Below are positions 22,888 through 34,992 of a stretch of 64,000 nucleotides of DNA, in pieces. The notes under the pieces were generated by a model. It ran no database searches. It was not told where the DNA came from and was given only the letters and a program-made list of their open reading frames with translations. Source of the stretch: Terfezia claveryi (lineage: Eukaryota; Ascomycota; Pezizomycetes; Pezizales; Pezizaceae); NCBI GenBank assembly GCA_015179025.1, contig WHUX01000021.1:186001-250000 (forward strand). The letters are read 5' to 3'. The first letter of the stretch is position 1; each line of letters starts with the position of its first letter. The translations under genes were made by a program, and so were the position numbers.

Positions 22888-23999
22888 ACATGCGAGGTAT
22901 ACTTAAAGGGCCTCAAGGACGTTATTGCATGAAAATAGCACAGTTGGAGCTCTTACAATACAGCAAATACCATTCCGAGGAAGCTGCTTAAGCATGTACT
23001 ATTATTTTTGACTCTTTGAAATACATCTAACAAATCCATGAAAGTGGCTTAGGCTCTATGCTTATGACAGTTATATAAGAGCCCCATAGGGAGTCTATCC
23101 ATAATGTGAACAGCCATGTATGGTGGAGAGTGGTCATGTGCTGGGAGCTCTACCGTAGCAGAGGCGTTGCAGGCGCTGCTGAGATTGTGAGTGCTATAGC
23201 GAGTTCAGGGCTACACTGAGAGAGCTGTCGACCTGATAATCGAATTCAGCGACTGCAATTACCCTATAGGCATTGCCGTTTTATAATACAGAACCATATT
23301 GTGAAGACTTCGTTCTTTGTAATGGATGACCCACTATATAGCCGATCCTTACTTAGTAAGTGATAGTATGTGATAAAACCTTTTTTGCACGACCAGACTA
23401 ACTCAGACTACATAGGAGATTAGGTTAAATGTTGTAGGTCTCACAATGTTCCACAGTGATGTTTCACAGGAGTCGTGTTACCCGAGTGGTATTTCAAAGG
23501 TTTTCTTTTTGAATGGTGGTTGGTCGATGTCTGAGACAGACGTGTATCCTGCTGGTTTTATTTCTGTTGTAGGTATGTGATTTGTTAATTGCAAATATGC
23601 TGGTAGATAACTCGCGGGCTATGACCCTATTCTGTCGATCAAAAAACCAATATGTACATATTTCTACGCCAATATATCCCTGATATTGAAGCTAGAGCCG
23701 ACTTCGATGCGGTGGGAGGCGGAATGTGGTATGAAAGTTTACTAGACTATGGGTATTGTTTGGGTTGAAAAAAAAGGCAATGGGCGGAATGTTGAGAGGA
23801 TGAACATTGTCATTCGGGTGCGGGTGTGTAAAGTCAGTGAATGGAGGAATGGGTTAATCATGTATGTACATGCCCTATAAGGCAATTTGATGACTGTGCG
23901 TGTTTAAGGAGGTTTCCCGTATCAGTTCGTGAAGGTGATCCTGAGACTAGCCCAAATGGTTGCCGGTCGTGGTGGAAAAGGCGTAATGTAGTCGACCCT
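22888..23999. other. Intergenic, no gene seen
   Basis: No coding or RNA gene is supported. It is AT-rich with scattered stops. A partial TAGTCTGG-type word (ACCAGACTAACTCAGACTAC) occurs at about 23392. Confidence 0.45.
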
Positions 24000-24215
24000 A
24001 AGCGAGCCGATAAGGGGCACTAGCCTATATGAGCTCTAACTGGTGGCGATAGGGGCCAGAATAATAGATGAAAAAGCTCATACCACAAGAAACCGTTTTA
24101 CACACGCCCATGTTGAAGCAGGCGCGCGAACAGTTGAGATATCGAGAGAAAGCGTTCGTACAGCGATGTCGCGGACAGCTCAAGTTGAGGCTTAGTGCCC
24201 CTTATCGGCTCGCTT
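24000..24215. mobile_element. 216-bp short inverted-repeat element
   Basis: Perfect 23-bp inverted ends (24000-24022 and 24193-24215; AAGCGAGCCGATAAGGGGCA...). The interior has no supported gene. No target duplication is clear. Confidence 0.65.
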
Positions 24216-24240
24216 CCCAGAACAGGCTCGCTACCCTAGA

Positions 24241-24344
24241 TAGTCTGGTTGGCACAAGCCCCCGCATATCGCTACCTAGTCTGGTTGGCACAACACCCTC
24301 GAAAGGTTAGTCTGGTTGGCACTCGAAAGGTAGTCTCGATCAGA
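24241..24344 (+). repeat. Cluster of TAGTCTGGTTGGCAC and TAGTCTCGATCAGA motifs
   Basis: Direct copies lie at 24241-24255, 24276-24300 (full 25 bp) and 24308-24322, followed by GTAGTCTCGATCAGA at 24330-24344. Spacers include the shared word TCGAAAGG. Confidence 0.85.
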
Positions 24345-24715
24345 CCCGTAGAAGTCAAAAGGAGGAAAAGGCCGTCTGTGGCTCTGAAGGAGGGTGCATA
24401 CGAGTAATGAGTTTTTGTTTTAAAAATTAAATAAAAAGCTAAACTTGTCATGACAACCCTATCCTGCATCTAAAGAGTAGCAAGAACTATATATGTAGAT
24501 GGTGAGTGATCCACCTCCATATAAACAGTCCGCGGAATTCTTCGTGCTGACCCCTGCTACTGACAATTGTGGCATAGGGCAATTCTATGAATGGTATAGT
24601 ATTTGACAAATCTAGCTAGCTCTAAACCAATATCAACCTCCAACTTTCTGTTTAAAATCCAGGCGTCGATCACAAAGCTCAGCTACGGAGGCATCCGTAT
24701 GAGGTTACGATACTG
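24345..24715. other. Intergenic, no gene seen
   Basis: Nothing recognisable up to the Gypsy-1 target duplication (CTAAC, 24716-24720). Confidence 0.5.
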
Positions 24716-24720
24716 CTAAC

Positions 24721-24926
24721 TGTAAGGTTCCCTTACCTAAAGGGGAAGTACCAGACATGTAGATATAGCTAGACCTGTACACATAGAGAGAAGAGGAATT
24801 CCCAAAGGGGAAAGAGGAAGGAACTAGTATACTATCAGAGACCTGTATATATAGAGAGAGAGGGAGTCCTCTCGAGAAAGCCCCTCAAGCAAGAATTTAA
24901 AGAGCATACCATCTTTTACTCTTACA
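24721..24926 (+). repeat. Gypsy-1 5' LTR
   Basis: 206 bp, TGTAAGG...TTACA. It differs from the 3' LTR at six positions, all transitions, with A or T in this copy each time. TATATATAGAGAGAG near 24845 may be the promoter TATA. Confidence 0.95.
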
Positions 24927-24928
24927 GT

Positions 24929-24941
24929 TGGTAGCAACACC
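24929..24941 (+). other. Gypsy-1 primer-binding-site candidate
   Basis: TGGTAGCAACACC begins two bases after the LTR, in the usual place for a tRNA primer-binding site. The matching tRNA is not identified. Confidence 0.55.
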
Positions 24942-25180
24942 TCGTTTTCCGCCGAGGGCCTATCTCACTTTTGCAAACGAGATCTCCCCTTTTTTTTGCC
25001 TCTATTCTTGTTCCGTTCTACGGGGACTCCTCCGTCCAACTCAGGTGCCCCCACGAGGCAAGTCTTCCTGAAATCGAACCTAAGGTTCAAAACCCCCTTA
25101 CTCGCACCCACGGTACCCCAGCCAAACCTTGTTGGCGATAACTGTTCACAATAAAACAAAATACCTTCACTCTCGACAAG

Positions 25181-27001
25181 ATGAAGAGGACACCGGTCCG
25201 AAGAATGTCGAGGGGTGAACTGAATAGGGAAGAGGCAGATGCCTTCAAACCCTCGTCTAAGATTTCCCGAACCCCATTCAGAAACGTATTCCCCTCCCAC
25301 CACAATGACCGGGAAGAGAATGAAGATAACTCGGAAGAAGGAGAGAATTTGGAGGAACAAAACTCGGAAGAGCCTAAGTCAGAAGAATAGGAGGAGGAAC
25401 TCTCAACAAGCCACCTCGAACTACCTAAACTCTACCCAAGCCTCCCCACTCTACCAGAACATCGACACTAAGGGGCACGCAGACAGTCCCCACTGGCACA
25501 AGCTGAACAAAAAGAGAAACATACTAGAAATCAGGATGACAACCATTTCTCGGACTTCGATGAACTCTTCCGCTGGATGGAAGAGAGTCGAAAGAAAGAG
25601 ACGGCAACCCTGATGAGTATGTTTCATCAAGAGATGAGCAAGATGACAAAGAGGATGGATCGGATAGAGAAAGCCAACAGTGAAGCCCTCAAACCCCGAC
25701 CATTACCAACCATCCCCAAAACAAGACTCGAAAACGCCCCTTAAGATGACAGACCTATCTTCACAAACTTACCTACATCTCGTATGATCTTCAGTGCTCC
25801 ACTCAACCTGCGAGGAGGCGAGCGAAGAGAAAGCCAGGAAAGAGAACACGCAACTCTCAGGGCTGAGGATGAGAATGAAGACTGGTATAATGGACGAGAT
25901 TACAACAGATATCAGGGAAGAGGTGACAGACCCCTGGAGAGACACAATGCTTCCCTACAAGCAAAAGACCTCATAGACTTCGACGAAGAGAACGTTGAAT
26001 ATTTCATCAAACAACTGGAAGTGTCCGCCAGATTTTATGGGGAAGCAGAAGTCACCAAAACCATTCCAAAATGCCTGAAGGGCCCAGCCAAGGACTGGTT
26101 TGTGACACTGAATGATTATGAGATGAGATACCTGAACGAGCTGGAGGGTTGGAAACAGCTCCTTCGTGAGGTATTCAGAGAAGATATGAGACGATTGAAA
26201 GAACTCATAGACGAGCAGGTATTCGAACCATGGAAGGAGACATCAAATCACTACTTCTACGAGAAACTAAACCTGCACAGATGAGCCGAACCCTCTATCT
26301 CAGACAAGGACGTGATGTACGAGATATGGAGAGGACTGGAGAGATATGCTCCAGAGGTAGCAGTGATGTCGTACCGTCACCCACGTCTGGCAGATTTTCG
26401 GGAGGAACTCAGATCATGAGCACTACAAGTGGAGAAAAGAAAGAAGGAGACAAAAAAGAAGGCGTCATGGAATCTAAGCCCCTTAACTCCAAAGTTAGGA
26501 ACGAGTCTAGGGAAAGTAAGGGAAAATAAAGCCAAACCCTCCGATAAAGGCCTGGGACCCTGCATGGTCTGTGGGGAAGACCATTACAGGAACCAATGCC
26601 CAGAGAAGAGGAAAGAGAGATCTGAGAAGCCTGAGGAGACCAAAGGGAAAGACAAACCAACTAGAGTAGAAGGACGAACAGAAAGCACAAGGAGGAAGAG
26701 CTACAAAACAGCAGCAACAGAAGACTCCGAGTCAGATACAGGAGATGATGAAGACTCGGACTCGGATAATGAGACATCTCACTACAATGTAACCTGCACA
26801 ACTTTGCTGTCATTCTCACACTCGAGAAAGGTTCCTTTGAGCAAACAGGTGGAGATCATTGAGACAGAACAAGCGCCCTTAGTGGGAGAAGGCCTATCAT
26901 GGCTGAACGGCGACCTACTCCCCCTGGAGGTATGGTTGGGCACACCATCAGCAGGACGCCCCACAGGGTGGGATGTAGTAATACGGGCGGACAATGTCTG
27001 A
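25181..27001 (+). pseudogene. Gypsy-1 gag, five in-frame stops
   Basis: One reading frame from the ATG at 25181 to 27001 carries a coherent Gag: an acidic N-terminus, a capsid-like core (DLIDFDEENVEYFIKQLEVS, PKCLKGPAKDWFVTL, WRGLERYAPEVAVMSYRHP) and a zinc knuckle CMVCGEDHYRNQC (CX2CX3HX4C, one residue shorter than the usual CX2CX4HX4C). The C-terminal part runs into protease-like sequence before the frame changes to that of pol. Stops at 25388 (TAG), 25469 (TAA), 25742 (TAA), 26282 (TGA) and 26417 (TGA) break it. Each can arise from CAG, CAA or CGA by one C-to-T change. Gag would form the intracellular virus-like particle; this copy cannot. Confidence 0.85.
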
Positions 27002-30000
27002 TAAAGGAATCAGTCCTCACTGCGGAAGTACCAGAGATAAAAATCAAATCCCACCCAAAATTCAACCCAAACTTCAAGGGGGTAGGTGGAGGACACGAGG
27101 AAACAATGGGGTTTGTCACAATTCCAGTGTACTTACCCTCTACTGAGGTACTGAAAGGAGAGCCGGGAAAGGTTGCAAAGATATGGGTGGAATTCCAAGT
27201 AGTCAAGGAACTAGACTGCAATTTCTTGATCGGAAGAGACACATCACGAGCTTACAAGATAGACTATATCGAAAGCAAAGGGGTGGTCCACATATCTGGT
27301 GTGGAGATCCCAATAGCCGACCACCAGGAGAAGAGATCCACAACAAGGTCAGTTAACAAATCGGTGATGGCAAAACAGAACATGGTCATACCACCCCACT
27401 CGGATGCGTATATCCCAATCAGGATGGGACATTCACTTCCCGAGAACAAAACACTCCTCTTCCAAGGGAAAGCCTTCATCAACTTGAGCAACGAAACCTG
27501 GGGCAAGATACCCTCAACACTCCTCTACTCTAACACACCATACCTACAATTCTCTAACATATGCGACTACCCAATGAGGATCTCAGAAGAGGAGATCTTG
27601 GGTGAAGCTAACATAGTGAGGCCTAACACAAAGGTGACATACTTCGCATCCCCTGACAATTGGAGACGAATCACAACAGAGCCATATACATATCAACAAT
27701 CACCAGCCCTGGCAGCGAACCTAATACAAGAGAGACCATTGATTACAGCTCAGACATCATTTGGAATTACAGCTCAGACATTATTCGGAATCTCACAGTC
27801 ACCATGGCTACCGCCGGCACCCCCATCAAACCTGGACAAACTGTGGAATACCCTGATAGAACCCAGACCAGTGGCACTGGCAGCTTCGATGATCTATGAA
27901 AAATGGGAACCAGATAGGAGGGACGTAGGAACAAAGATTCCCAGGACAGATCTATGCTATCAAAGAAAAAATGCGAAGGACGGGAAGTGGGACATGACAA
28001 GAGATAAAGATATAATCAAGTACCTGCAAGGCAAGCAGGGAGACAAAGTATGCGAGGAGTTAGCTACATAGACAGGACTGCCGGTTCACATGTATCAGAC
28101 AAGCAGAAGAATAAGGAGACTATGGAAGAAATCAAGGCTGATGTATAAGGTGAGACCGATAGAGAAAACAGCTGATCCAGACACCATGCCGATCGACCCT
28201 CTTGGCCTGGAAGGAAAAATGGAGGCAGATGATAGAATGGTTGAACACTTGGAATTGGAATTGGACGAAGCGATTAGACCAAAGCCTGAATTCAAACACT
28301 TGACGATAATCGTAGATAAAAACCTGGCTAAGGAAATGAAGGATCAGCTGGCAGCCTTGATTCACCGATTCATGGCATGCTTCAGCATTGAAGGCCGAAG
28401 ACTTGGAGACGTGAGGATACCACTCTTGACAATCAAAGTAACAGAAAAACCATCAAGCCAAGGACAAGCCTACCGAGAATCACCAAGAACATCCAAACAC
28501 ATCAAGGAAGCCTTGGAGACATTGAAGGAGTTAGACATCATCGAAAAGAGCTCAAGTCCAATAGCAGCCCCAGTGGTGATGATAAAATAAGGGAGTAAAA
28601 TACGTTTTTGTGTAGACTTCCGAGTAGTGAATGAACTTACCCCTTTAGACAAATACCCAATCCCTCGCCCAGACACAGTATTCGCTGCACTAGCAGGAGC
28701 CAAGTTCTTCTCAACAATGGATGCAAACAAAGGCTATCACCAATTCAGGGTGGCGAAAGAAGACCCTTGGCTGACGGCCTTTATTACTGAAAAAGAAGGC
28801 CTTTGGCAATACAAAAGAGTACCATTTGGACTTCAGAATGCACCCGCTTTCTTCCAATGATCCATGGACTCACTGCTAGGGAGATACAGAGGGCAGTTCG
28901 TATTAGCCTATATAGACGACGTAATCATATGGTCGAGATCGTGGCCTGACCACCTTCAACACATTGAACAAATCCTGTCCACCTTCAAAAGAGTTGATCT
29001 AACCCTGGATGAGAGGAAATGCAACTGGGGATTCACAAGCGTAGATCTCCTAGGCCATAGAGTAAACCGTCTCGGCTTGCGAACACTGTCAGCGAAGACA
29101 GAAGCTGTCACCTCACTACCCTTTCCATCGACAGTAAAACAACTACGACAAATCCTGGGCCAATTCTCATACTATCGCCAATTTATCCCAAGATTTGCAA
29201 TCATCGCAGAGCCCTTGACTTCAGCGCTGAAACATGGAAAAACAGCTGAGATGAAGGCAGACCCAAAAGACGCGAAGGCTAGGGCAAGAGAAGTGGGCAG
29301 AAGACCAGTGGACCCGACGGTGGCCAGAATAGAAGCATTGGATGAACTGAAGAAAAGGCTGAGCAATACCCCAGTACTGAGATACCCAGACTTCACTAAA
29401 CCATTCTTCCTCTACACAGATGTGTCGGGAAAGGGAATCGGAGGTACTCTCCAACAAGAGTTCAAAGGAAAACAACACCCTATACCGTTTATATCAAGAT
29501 ACCTAACGCCAGCAGAAAGGAACTATTCAGCAACTGAGCTGGAATGCCTGAGGGTATACTGGTGCTTCTGCAAATTGTCACACTACATTGATGGCTGTGA
29601 GACCCTGACAGTTATCATGGACCACCACGCCCTTCAATGGCTATGGAATATAAAACAAACAACGAATTCCAGAATCCATCGATGGGCTATGTTACTCAAT
29701 CCCTTCAGAGCGAAAATCCGAATAATACACAGACCAGGTCTGACCCACTCCAATGTAGACCCCCTGTCAAGATTTCCAATGCAGAAAACCTTCACATTGA
29801 TCTCTTGGCTAGATGACAACACCTGGAAAAAAATGGCAAATGCATACGAGGATGATGAAGACTTCATGGGCCACTGGCAGGACACAAAAGCAAATGAGTC
29901 GATGGTGGATGTTCAGAGTGAGACTGTCGATGAACAGCTGGGACGAGTTGAACATCAGAGGAGTGAACCAAGGTATAGTTCTTCAGAGGAGGGAATCCTC

Positions 30001-30589
30001 ATAAGACATGTTGGGACTGTGAGATATGTGTGCATACCACAGATGGCACGAGACGAGATCATGTATAGAATCCATGAGGAACTGGTGCATCCAGGCTTCA
30101 AAAGAGCACTCGACTACGCAAAGGCATACTTCTATTGGCCATCTATGACAAAAGACATAAAAACATACTGCAGATCCTGCAAGACTTGTCAACTGGTTAA
30201 GACGGACACCTCCAGAAAACCAGGCAATCTAATGCCAATAGCAATCCCAAAAAACCCGCTGGAAGTGATCTACATAGACTTCATAGAAGCGTTGCTACCA
30301 TGTCGAGGATACGATGCCATGGCGACAGTAACAGACAAATTCACGAAGGCAGTACTCCTTATCCCATGCAAAAAGACAACAATAGCTGAACAGTTTACAA
30401 AACGATACTTTGAAAAGGTATATCCTGTCTAGGGAGTACCTGCGAAGATAATCAGTGACCGTGATTGACGCTTTGTCAGCTCCTTCTGGAAAACTCTTAT
30501 GTCGCACGCAGGAACTAAGGTAGCTCTCACAACAGCATATCACCCACAGGCAGACGGTCAATCAGAAAGGACAAATCGAACAATAGAGG
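26899..30589 (+). pseudogene. Gypsy-1 pol, 5' part (protease, RT, RNase H, integrase N-half)
   Basis: The pol frame holds protease-like sequence (FLIGRDTSRAYKIDYIES), the reverse transcriptase (VDFRVVNELTPLDKYPIPRP, STMDANKGYHQF, catalytic YIDD at about 28912), RNase H (LYTDVSGKGIGG, ATELECLRVYW) and integrase with its HHCC zinc finger (HEELVHPG... CRSCKTC) and first core Asp (YIDFIEAL), then SDRD and GQSERTN up to 30589. Stops: TAG 28069, TAA 28588, TGA 28858, TAG 30430 and TGA 30466. A frame change near 26998 separates it from gag. The insertion of Gypsy-2 cuts it after the codons for TNRTIE. Confidence 0.9.
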
Positions 30590-31106
30590 TGTAACGACGG
30601 CTCTGGGGGCAAGGCGACCAAGGGGTACGCCGGGGCAAGGGCAAGGCTAGGATGACACACACGTAGGAACGCTATGTGTGTGACCAGGGGGAGGCTGTGA
30701 CGGGAGACAAGGGTAGGAGGCAAGAGGGACAGAGGGCAAAGGACACGAGACACGCGGAAGCAGTTTGCCGCGTGTATCAAGGTGGGCAGCAGGGCTGCAG
30801 AGTCGAGGTGAGACAAGGAGGTGCACAAGGGAGATGCACCAATGTGGAGAGAAGCAAGGCCCTGTATTGGATATACAAGACGTTGGATGGGGATCCAACG
30901 AGAGGGCGGAGGGACGAAGATATATATACATGATTCCAGGCCAAGGCCGTGGAAGGAATAAGCTTCCCGAGATTCCTATCTCGAAAGCTAAGATAACAAT
31001 CACCCATCGACGACACCCGAACAAGCCTGTTCGAGTGTCAAAACAGCACGACACCCGAACAAGCCTGTTCGAGTGTCAAATCAAGACTAAGAACACGGTT
31101 GTGACA
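30590..31106 (-). repeat. Gypsy-2 3' LTR
   Basis: 517 bp, TGTAACG...TGACA on the plus strand. It differs from the other LTR at about 17 positions, all but one transitions. It holds two 28-bp hairpins 38 bp apart (31012-31039, 31050-31077; GACACCCGAACA/TGTTCGAGTGTC). Open frames across it are not genes. Confidence 0.95.
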
Positions 31107-31120
31107 TTATCCCCCCTTTA
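31107..31120 (-). other. Gypsy-2 polypurine tract
   Basis: Reads TAAAGGGGGGATAA on the minus strand immediately before the 3' LTR, the plus-strand priming site of reverse transcription. It confirms the element's orientation. Confidence 0.8.
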
Positions 31121-31294
31121 GGCTGGAGCTCCAGTGACTAGGAGGCCTAGGCACGATAACCGGCAAAATCAACACAGGAAACAACAACAAAGGCAACGAC
31201 AAGGATTCCAACTCTAAACAACAAGAAGAACGAGAAGAGCGAGAAGAACGAGAGTCGGACGGGCCCCACCGTATGACTCTCAAAAGACACAACA

Positions 31295-34200
31295 TCATTC
31301 CATTGGGCGAGGCTTCCTTGGGTATTGCTGGTGGAATAGGGCGACCAAATCCTGCGCATTCTCTAAGTCCCCTGCGGGTTGCCAGGTAGCCTCCTCATCC
31401 CCTAACCACTTGACCTTATACTGAACTCGTCCATAGCATTTCCTTGAGTCCAGTACCTCCTCAACCTCCCACTCCTCTTCACCTGCGATCACCACTGGAG
31501 GAGGTGGGGGGTGCTTTTGCCCGGGAAGGGGATCGTCGGCGGCTGGCTCGATCTCCGAGATATGAACGACCGGATGGCGCTTGATATCCTTGGGAAACTT
31601 TAGCTGATAAGCATGAGTGCCCACAGCTGCTAACACCTCGTAGGGGCCTAGGAACTTGTAATCCAGCTTGCTAGATAGCCGTTCCATTCGAAAGTGCCTG
31701 CTGGAGAGCTACACCTTATCTCCTGGTTGATATCTGGGGGCTGGCAACCGTGATCCGTTGGCATACTCCGCTTGCCTAGCTTGCGTATACCTCAGCTCTG
31801 CCTTCAGGGTCGAGTGGAGCTCAGCGATTCCAGCTGCGAATTCCTTGGCTGGGGGTTGGGCTTTCTGCAGGAGAGCTAGGGTGTCTACGAATCGGGGGTG
31901 CTAACCGTAATTGGCCAGGAAAGGAGAGGTTTTGGAGGATTCCGAGAACTGGTTGTTCGCGGCGAATTCGCAGGTGGCCAGCAGCGAAACCCAGTTATCC
32001 TGCTGGTAGTTGACAAAGGCCCGCAGATATTGCTCCATAATGGCGTTCATCCTCTCTGATTGGCCATCCGTCTGGGGGTGATATGCCGTTGACAGCTGCA
32101 CTTTGATCCCCAGAAGTTCACAGAAGGCTTGCCAGAATTCTGAGGTAAACTGGGGGCCATGGTCGGATACGATCGATTCAGGGAGGCCATGGTATCGGAA
32201 TACATTATTGAGGTAGAGATTGGCTAACTCTGGGGCAGAGCAGGTATTCCGGCAAGGTATAACGTGCCTCATTTTTGTCAACCGATCTACCACCATCAAG
32301 ATGGCATTGAATCCCGAGTCTTCTGGCAATCCCGTCACGAAATCCATGGTCAGATGCAGCCACGGCCGATTCGGGATATCCAGGGGCTTCAGAGTGCCAT
32401 ATGGGGCATGGCGGACAGGCTTAGCACGCTTGCAAACATGGCAGTTCCGTACGTACCGCTCCACTTCCTTCCGCTGGTCAATCCATGTATATTCCCTGGC
32501 CAGAAGCTCTAATGTTTTGGCCACTCTAGGGTGACCTGCAACCAGGCTGTCATGGTGTTCCTTGATCAATCGAAGGCGCAGCTTTCCTTCCGGCACATAC
32601 AGCCGTTCGAGGTGGTAGAGGAGGCCTTCCTGGACAGTACACTCGGCTAGGGAGATCTTGGGGTGGCGGCGCTGGCCAGAATCCACTGCGGTGATAATTT
32701 CCTTAGCCAGGGGGTCGTCCTCATATGCCTGTCTCACTAGTTGTCGGAGGTCAGCCTCAGCTTCCGCATCAGCCTCAGCCTCAGCTTCAGCTTCCGCATC
32801 AGCCTCAGCCTCAGCTTCCGCAAGGGTATTGGCCGCCAGGTCGAGATTTTCAGGTTTCAGTACCACCTGATTCTGGTACTTCAGCCTTTCATCCCCCCCT
32901 TTAGGGAGATCTCCTGATCTCCTGGTCAGTGCATCCGGCTTACCCCCAGCCTTTCCCGGCCGATACCTTATCTTGAAGTTAAACCGAGAGAGGAATTCCG
33001 ACCACCTAGCTTGTTGGCGATTTAGCAATTTGGTGGTTGTGAAGTACTCTAGGTTCTTATGGTCAGAGAGGACCTCGATAACCCCCTTTGCCGATTCCAG
33101 GTGTGGTCTCTATTCCTCGAATGCTCGCACAATGGCCATTAACTCCTTATCATAGATTTCGTAATTACACTCCGCTGGGGAGTGCTTTTTGGAGAAATAG
33201 GCCACTGGGTGGAGGACTCCATCGACATACTGGGACAGGATTCCAGCGGAGACATAGTCCGAGGCATCGGTTTCGACGACACATTCCTGGTCAGGGTCGA
33301 AATGTGCCAGGATCGGTACTGAGCAGAAGGCTTCCTTGAGGTTCTGGAAGGCGGATTGGGCTTCTGGATTCCAGTTGAAGTGCCGGTCTTTTTTGGTCAG
33401 GGCAGTGAGGGGGGCTACGATCTTCGAATACCCTAGAATGAACCGTCGGTAGAAGTTAGCGAATCCCAGAAAGGCTTGGACATCCTTGAGATTTGCTGGG
33501 ATTTGCCATTCCTAGACAGCGGTAACCTTGGCAGGGTCCATTCTGAGGCCCTCCGTGGTGATGATCAGTCCCAGATACTTGACCTCCTGCACATGAAACT
33601 CGCATTTCTCGGGCTTGAGGTACAATCCGGCTTGCTCCAGTTTTTCCAACACCTGCCGGACATGAATCTTGTGTTCTGCTAGGGTATCCGAATAAATCAA
33701 GATATCGTCGAGGTAAGCCGTGCAGAACACATCCAAGAAGTCTCGCAGGGTGTCATTAATGAAGTGTTGGGAAGAGGCCGGGGCGTTGGTTAAGCCGAAG
33801 GGCATGACATTGTACTCGAAATGGCCATATCGTGTCCGGAAGGCGGTTTTCTACTCCTCCCCCTCAGCAATCTGTACCAGGTTGTATGCCCCTCTGAGAT
33901 CCAATTTGGTGAACTATTTCGCCTTAGAAAGCCTGGCTAATGTCTCCTGGATTAGAGGCAAGGGATACCTGTTCTTGACTGTTATCTCGTTCAGGCCACG
34001 ATAATCAACACATAACCGGAGGGAGCCATCCGATTTCTTGACGAACAGTACAGGGGCACCCGCCGGGGAAGAGCTGTGCCGAATGAAGCTCTTATTGAGA
34101 TTCTCCTCCAAGTACTTCTTCAGAGCCTCCAGTTCCAGCCGAGACATTCCATAGAGCGGGCCGTATAGGGGCGTCTTTCCTTCCACCAGGGTGATTGTAT

Positions 34201-34957
34201 GATCATAAGGTCGATGTGGTGCCAGCTTCTCCGCGGCTTTCTCAGAGAACAAGTCAATGAATTCGTGGTATTCACCCAGCACCATGGACTTCCATTCTTC
34301 CTTGGACCGCAGCTTATTGATTTCCAGGTTAACTTCGCAGATTGATAGAGTATGGGCTTTCAGCTTGTGCCTTCTGGTAAGGTAAGCAAAGGCCCCTGCT
34401 CCAATGAAGTTGATATCGAGGGGTTTTAGTGGGGGGGTTTCTGCCATCACCTGGCTAGGATCCTCTATCGGGAGTGGTAGGGCACATAATCCTTTAACGG
34501 CAGTCTGTGGGGCACCGCAGTGCTTCTCGCAATACCCGCTGTTAAAGTTCAAGGTGTAAGAGCCAAAGTTAACGGAAACATCATGCATTCGGAGCCAGGG
34601 GATCCCCAGGACAATGGGGTATTTGAGCTTGGTTACAAACATGGGGAGGCTTTCCGAATAGTCTCCAATGGCACTAGGTAGGCATGCGAGGTCGGTAATA
34701 GCCCCAGAAGAGATAGGTCGGCCATCAATGACATCAAGAAGGCGGGGGGTCTTTAGCTTGGCTGTTGGTATCGAATTTTTACTGACAAAGGTCTGATCAA
34801 TGAAGGCTATTCCTGAAGCACCGCAATCTATGAGAGCTGATGTTACCACTGTTTTACTATTGAATTTAACAGTTATTGGTACTACAAAATGCTCGCCAAA
34901 CAAGCGAGATTCGTCAACAGACATAGATGCAGGAACAGAGAAAGACGACAAAGACAA
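31295..34957 (-). pseudogene. Gypsy-2 pol with C-terminal chromodomain, six in-frame TAG codons
   Basis: A single frame from the ATG at 34957 to the TGA at 31295 encodes about 1,220 codons. It includes the aspartic protease ([13 protein letters not shown]), RT ([39 protein letters not shown], catalytic AYLDD at about 33713), RNase H ([17 protein letters not shown]), integrase (HHCC H-x-HP...CHVCK; core D in TMDFVTGLP, D in VSDHGPQF, E in GQSERMN) and a chromodomain near the end (EWEVEEVLDSRKCYGRVQY, VKWLGDEEATWQP). Between RNase H and the zinc finger lies an Ala/Glu/Asp repeat linker (32740-32830). In-frame TAGs are at 33914, 33851, 33512, 33110, 31901 and 31709 (plus-strand start coordinate of each). 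At most sites Trp is the family residue. The chromodomain of such elements directs integration to histone-marked chromatin. Confidence 0.93.
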
Positions 34958-34992
34958 ATGACCCAGAATAGGTCCCTTGCTAGTGTCAGCGA

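Noticed and set aside
30562..31121. Overlapping open frames in the Gypsy-2 LTR (and their copies at 38736-39343)
   Set aside because: Duplicated in both LTRs on both strands and lacking domains; GC-rich LTR shadows.
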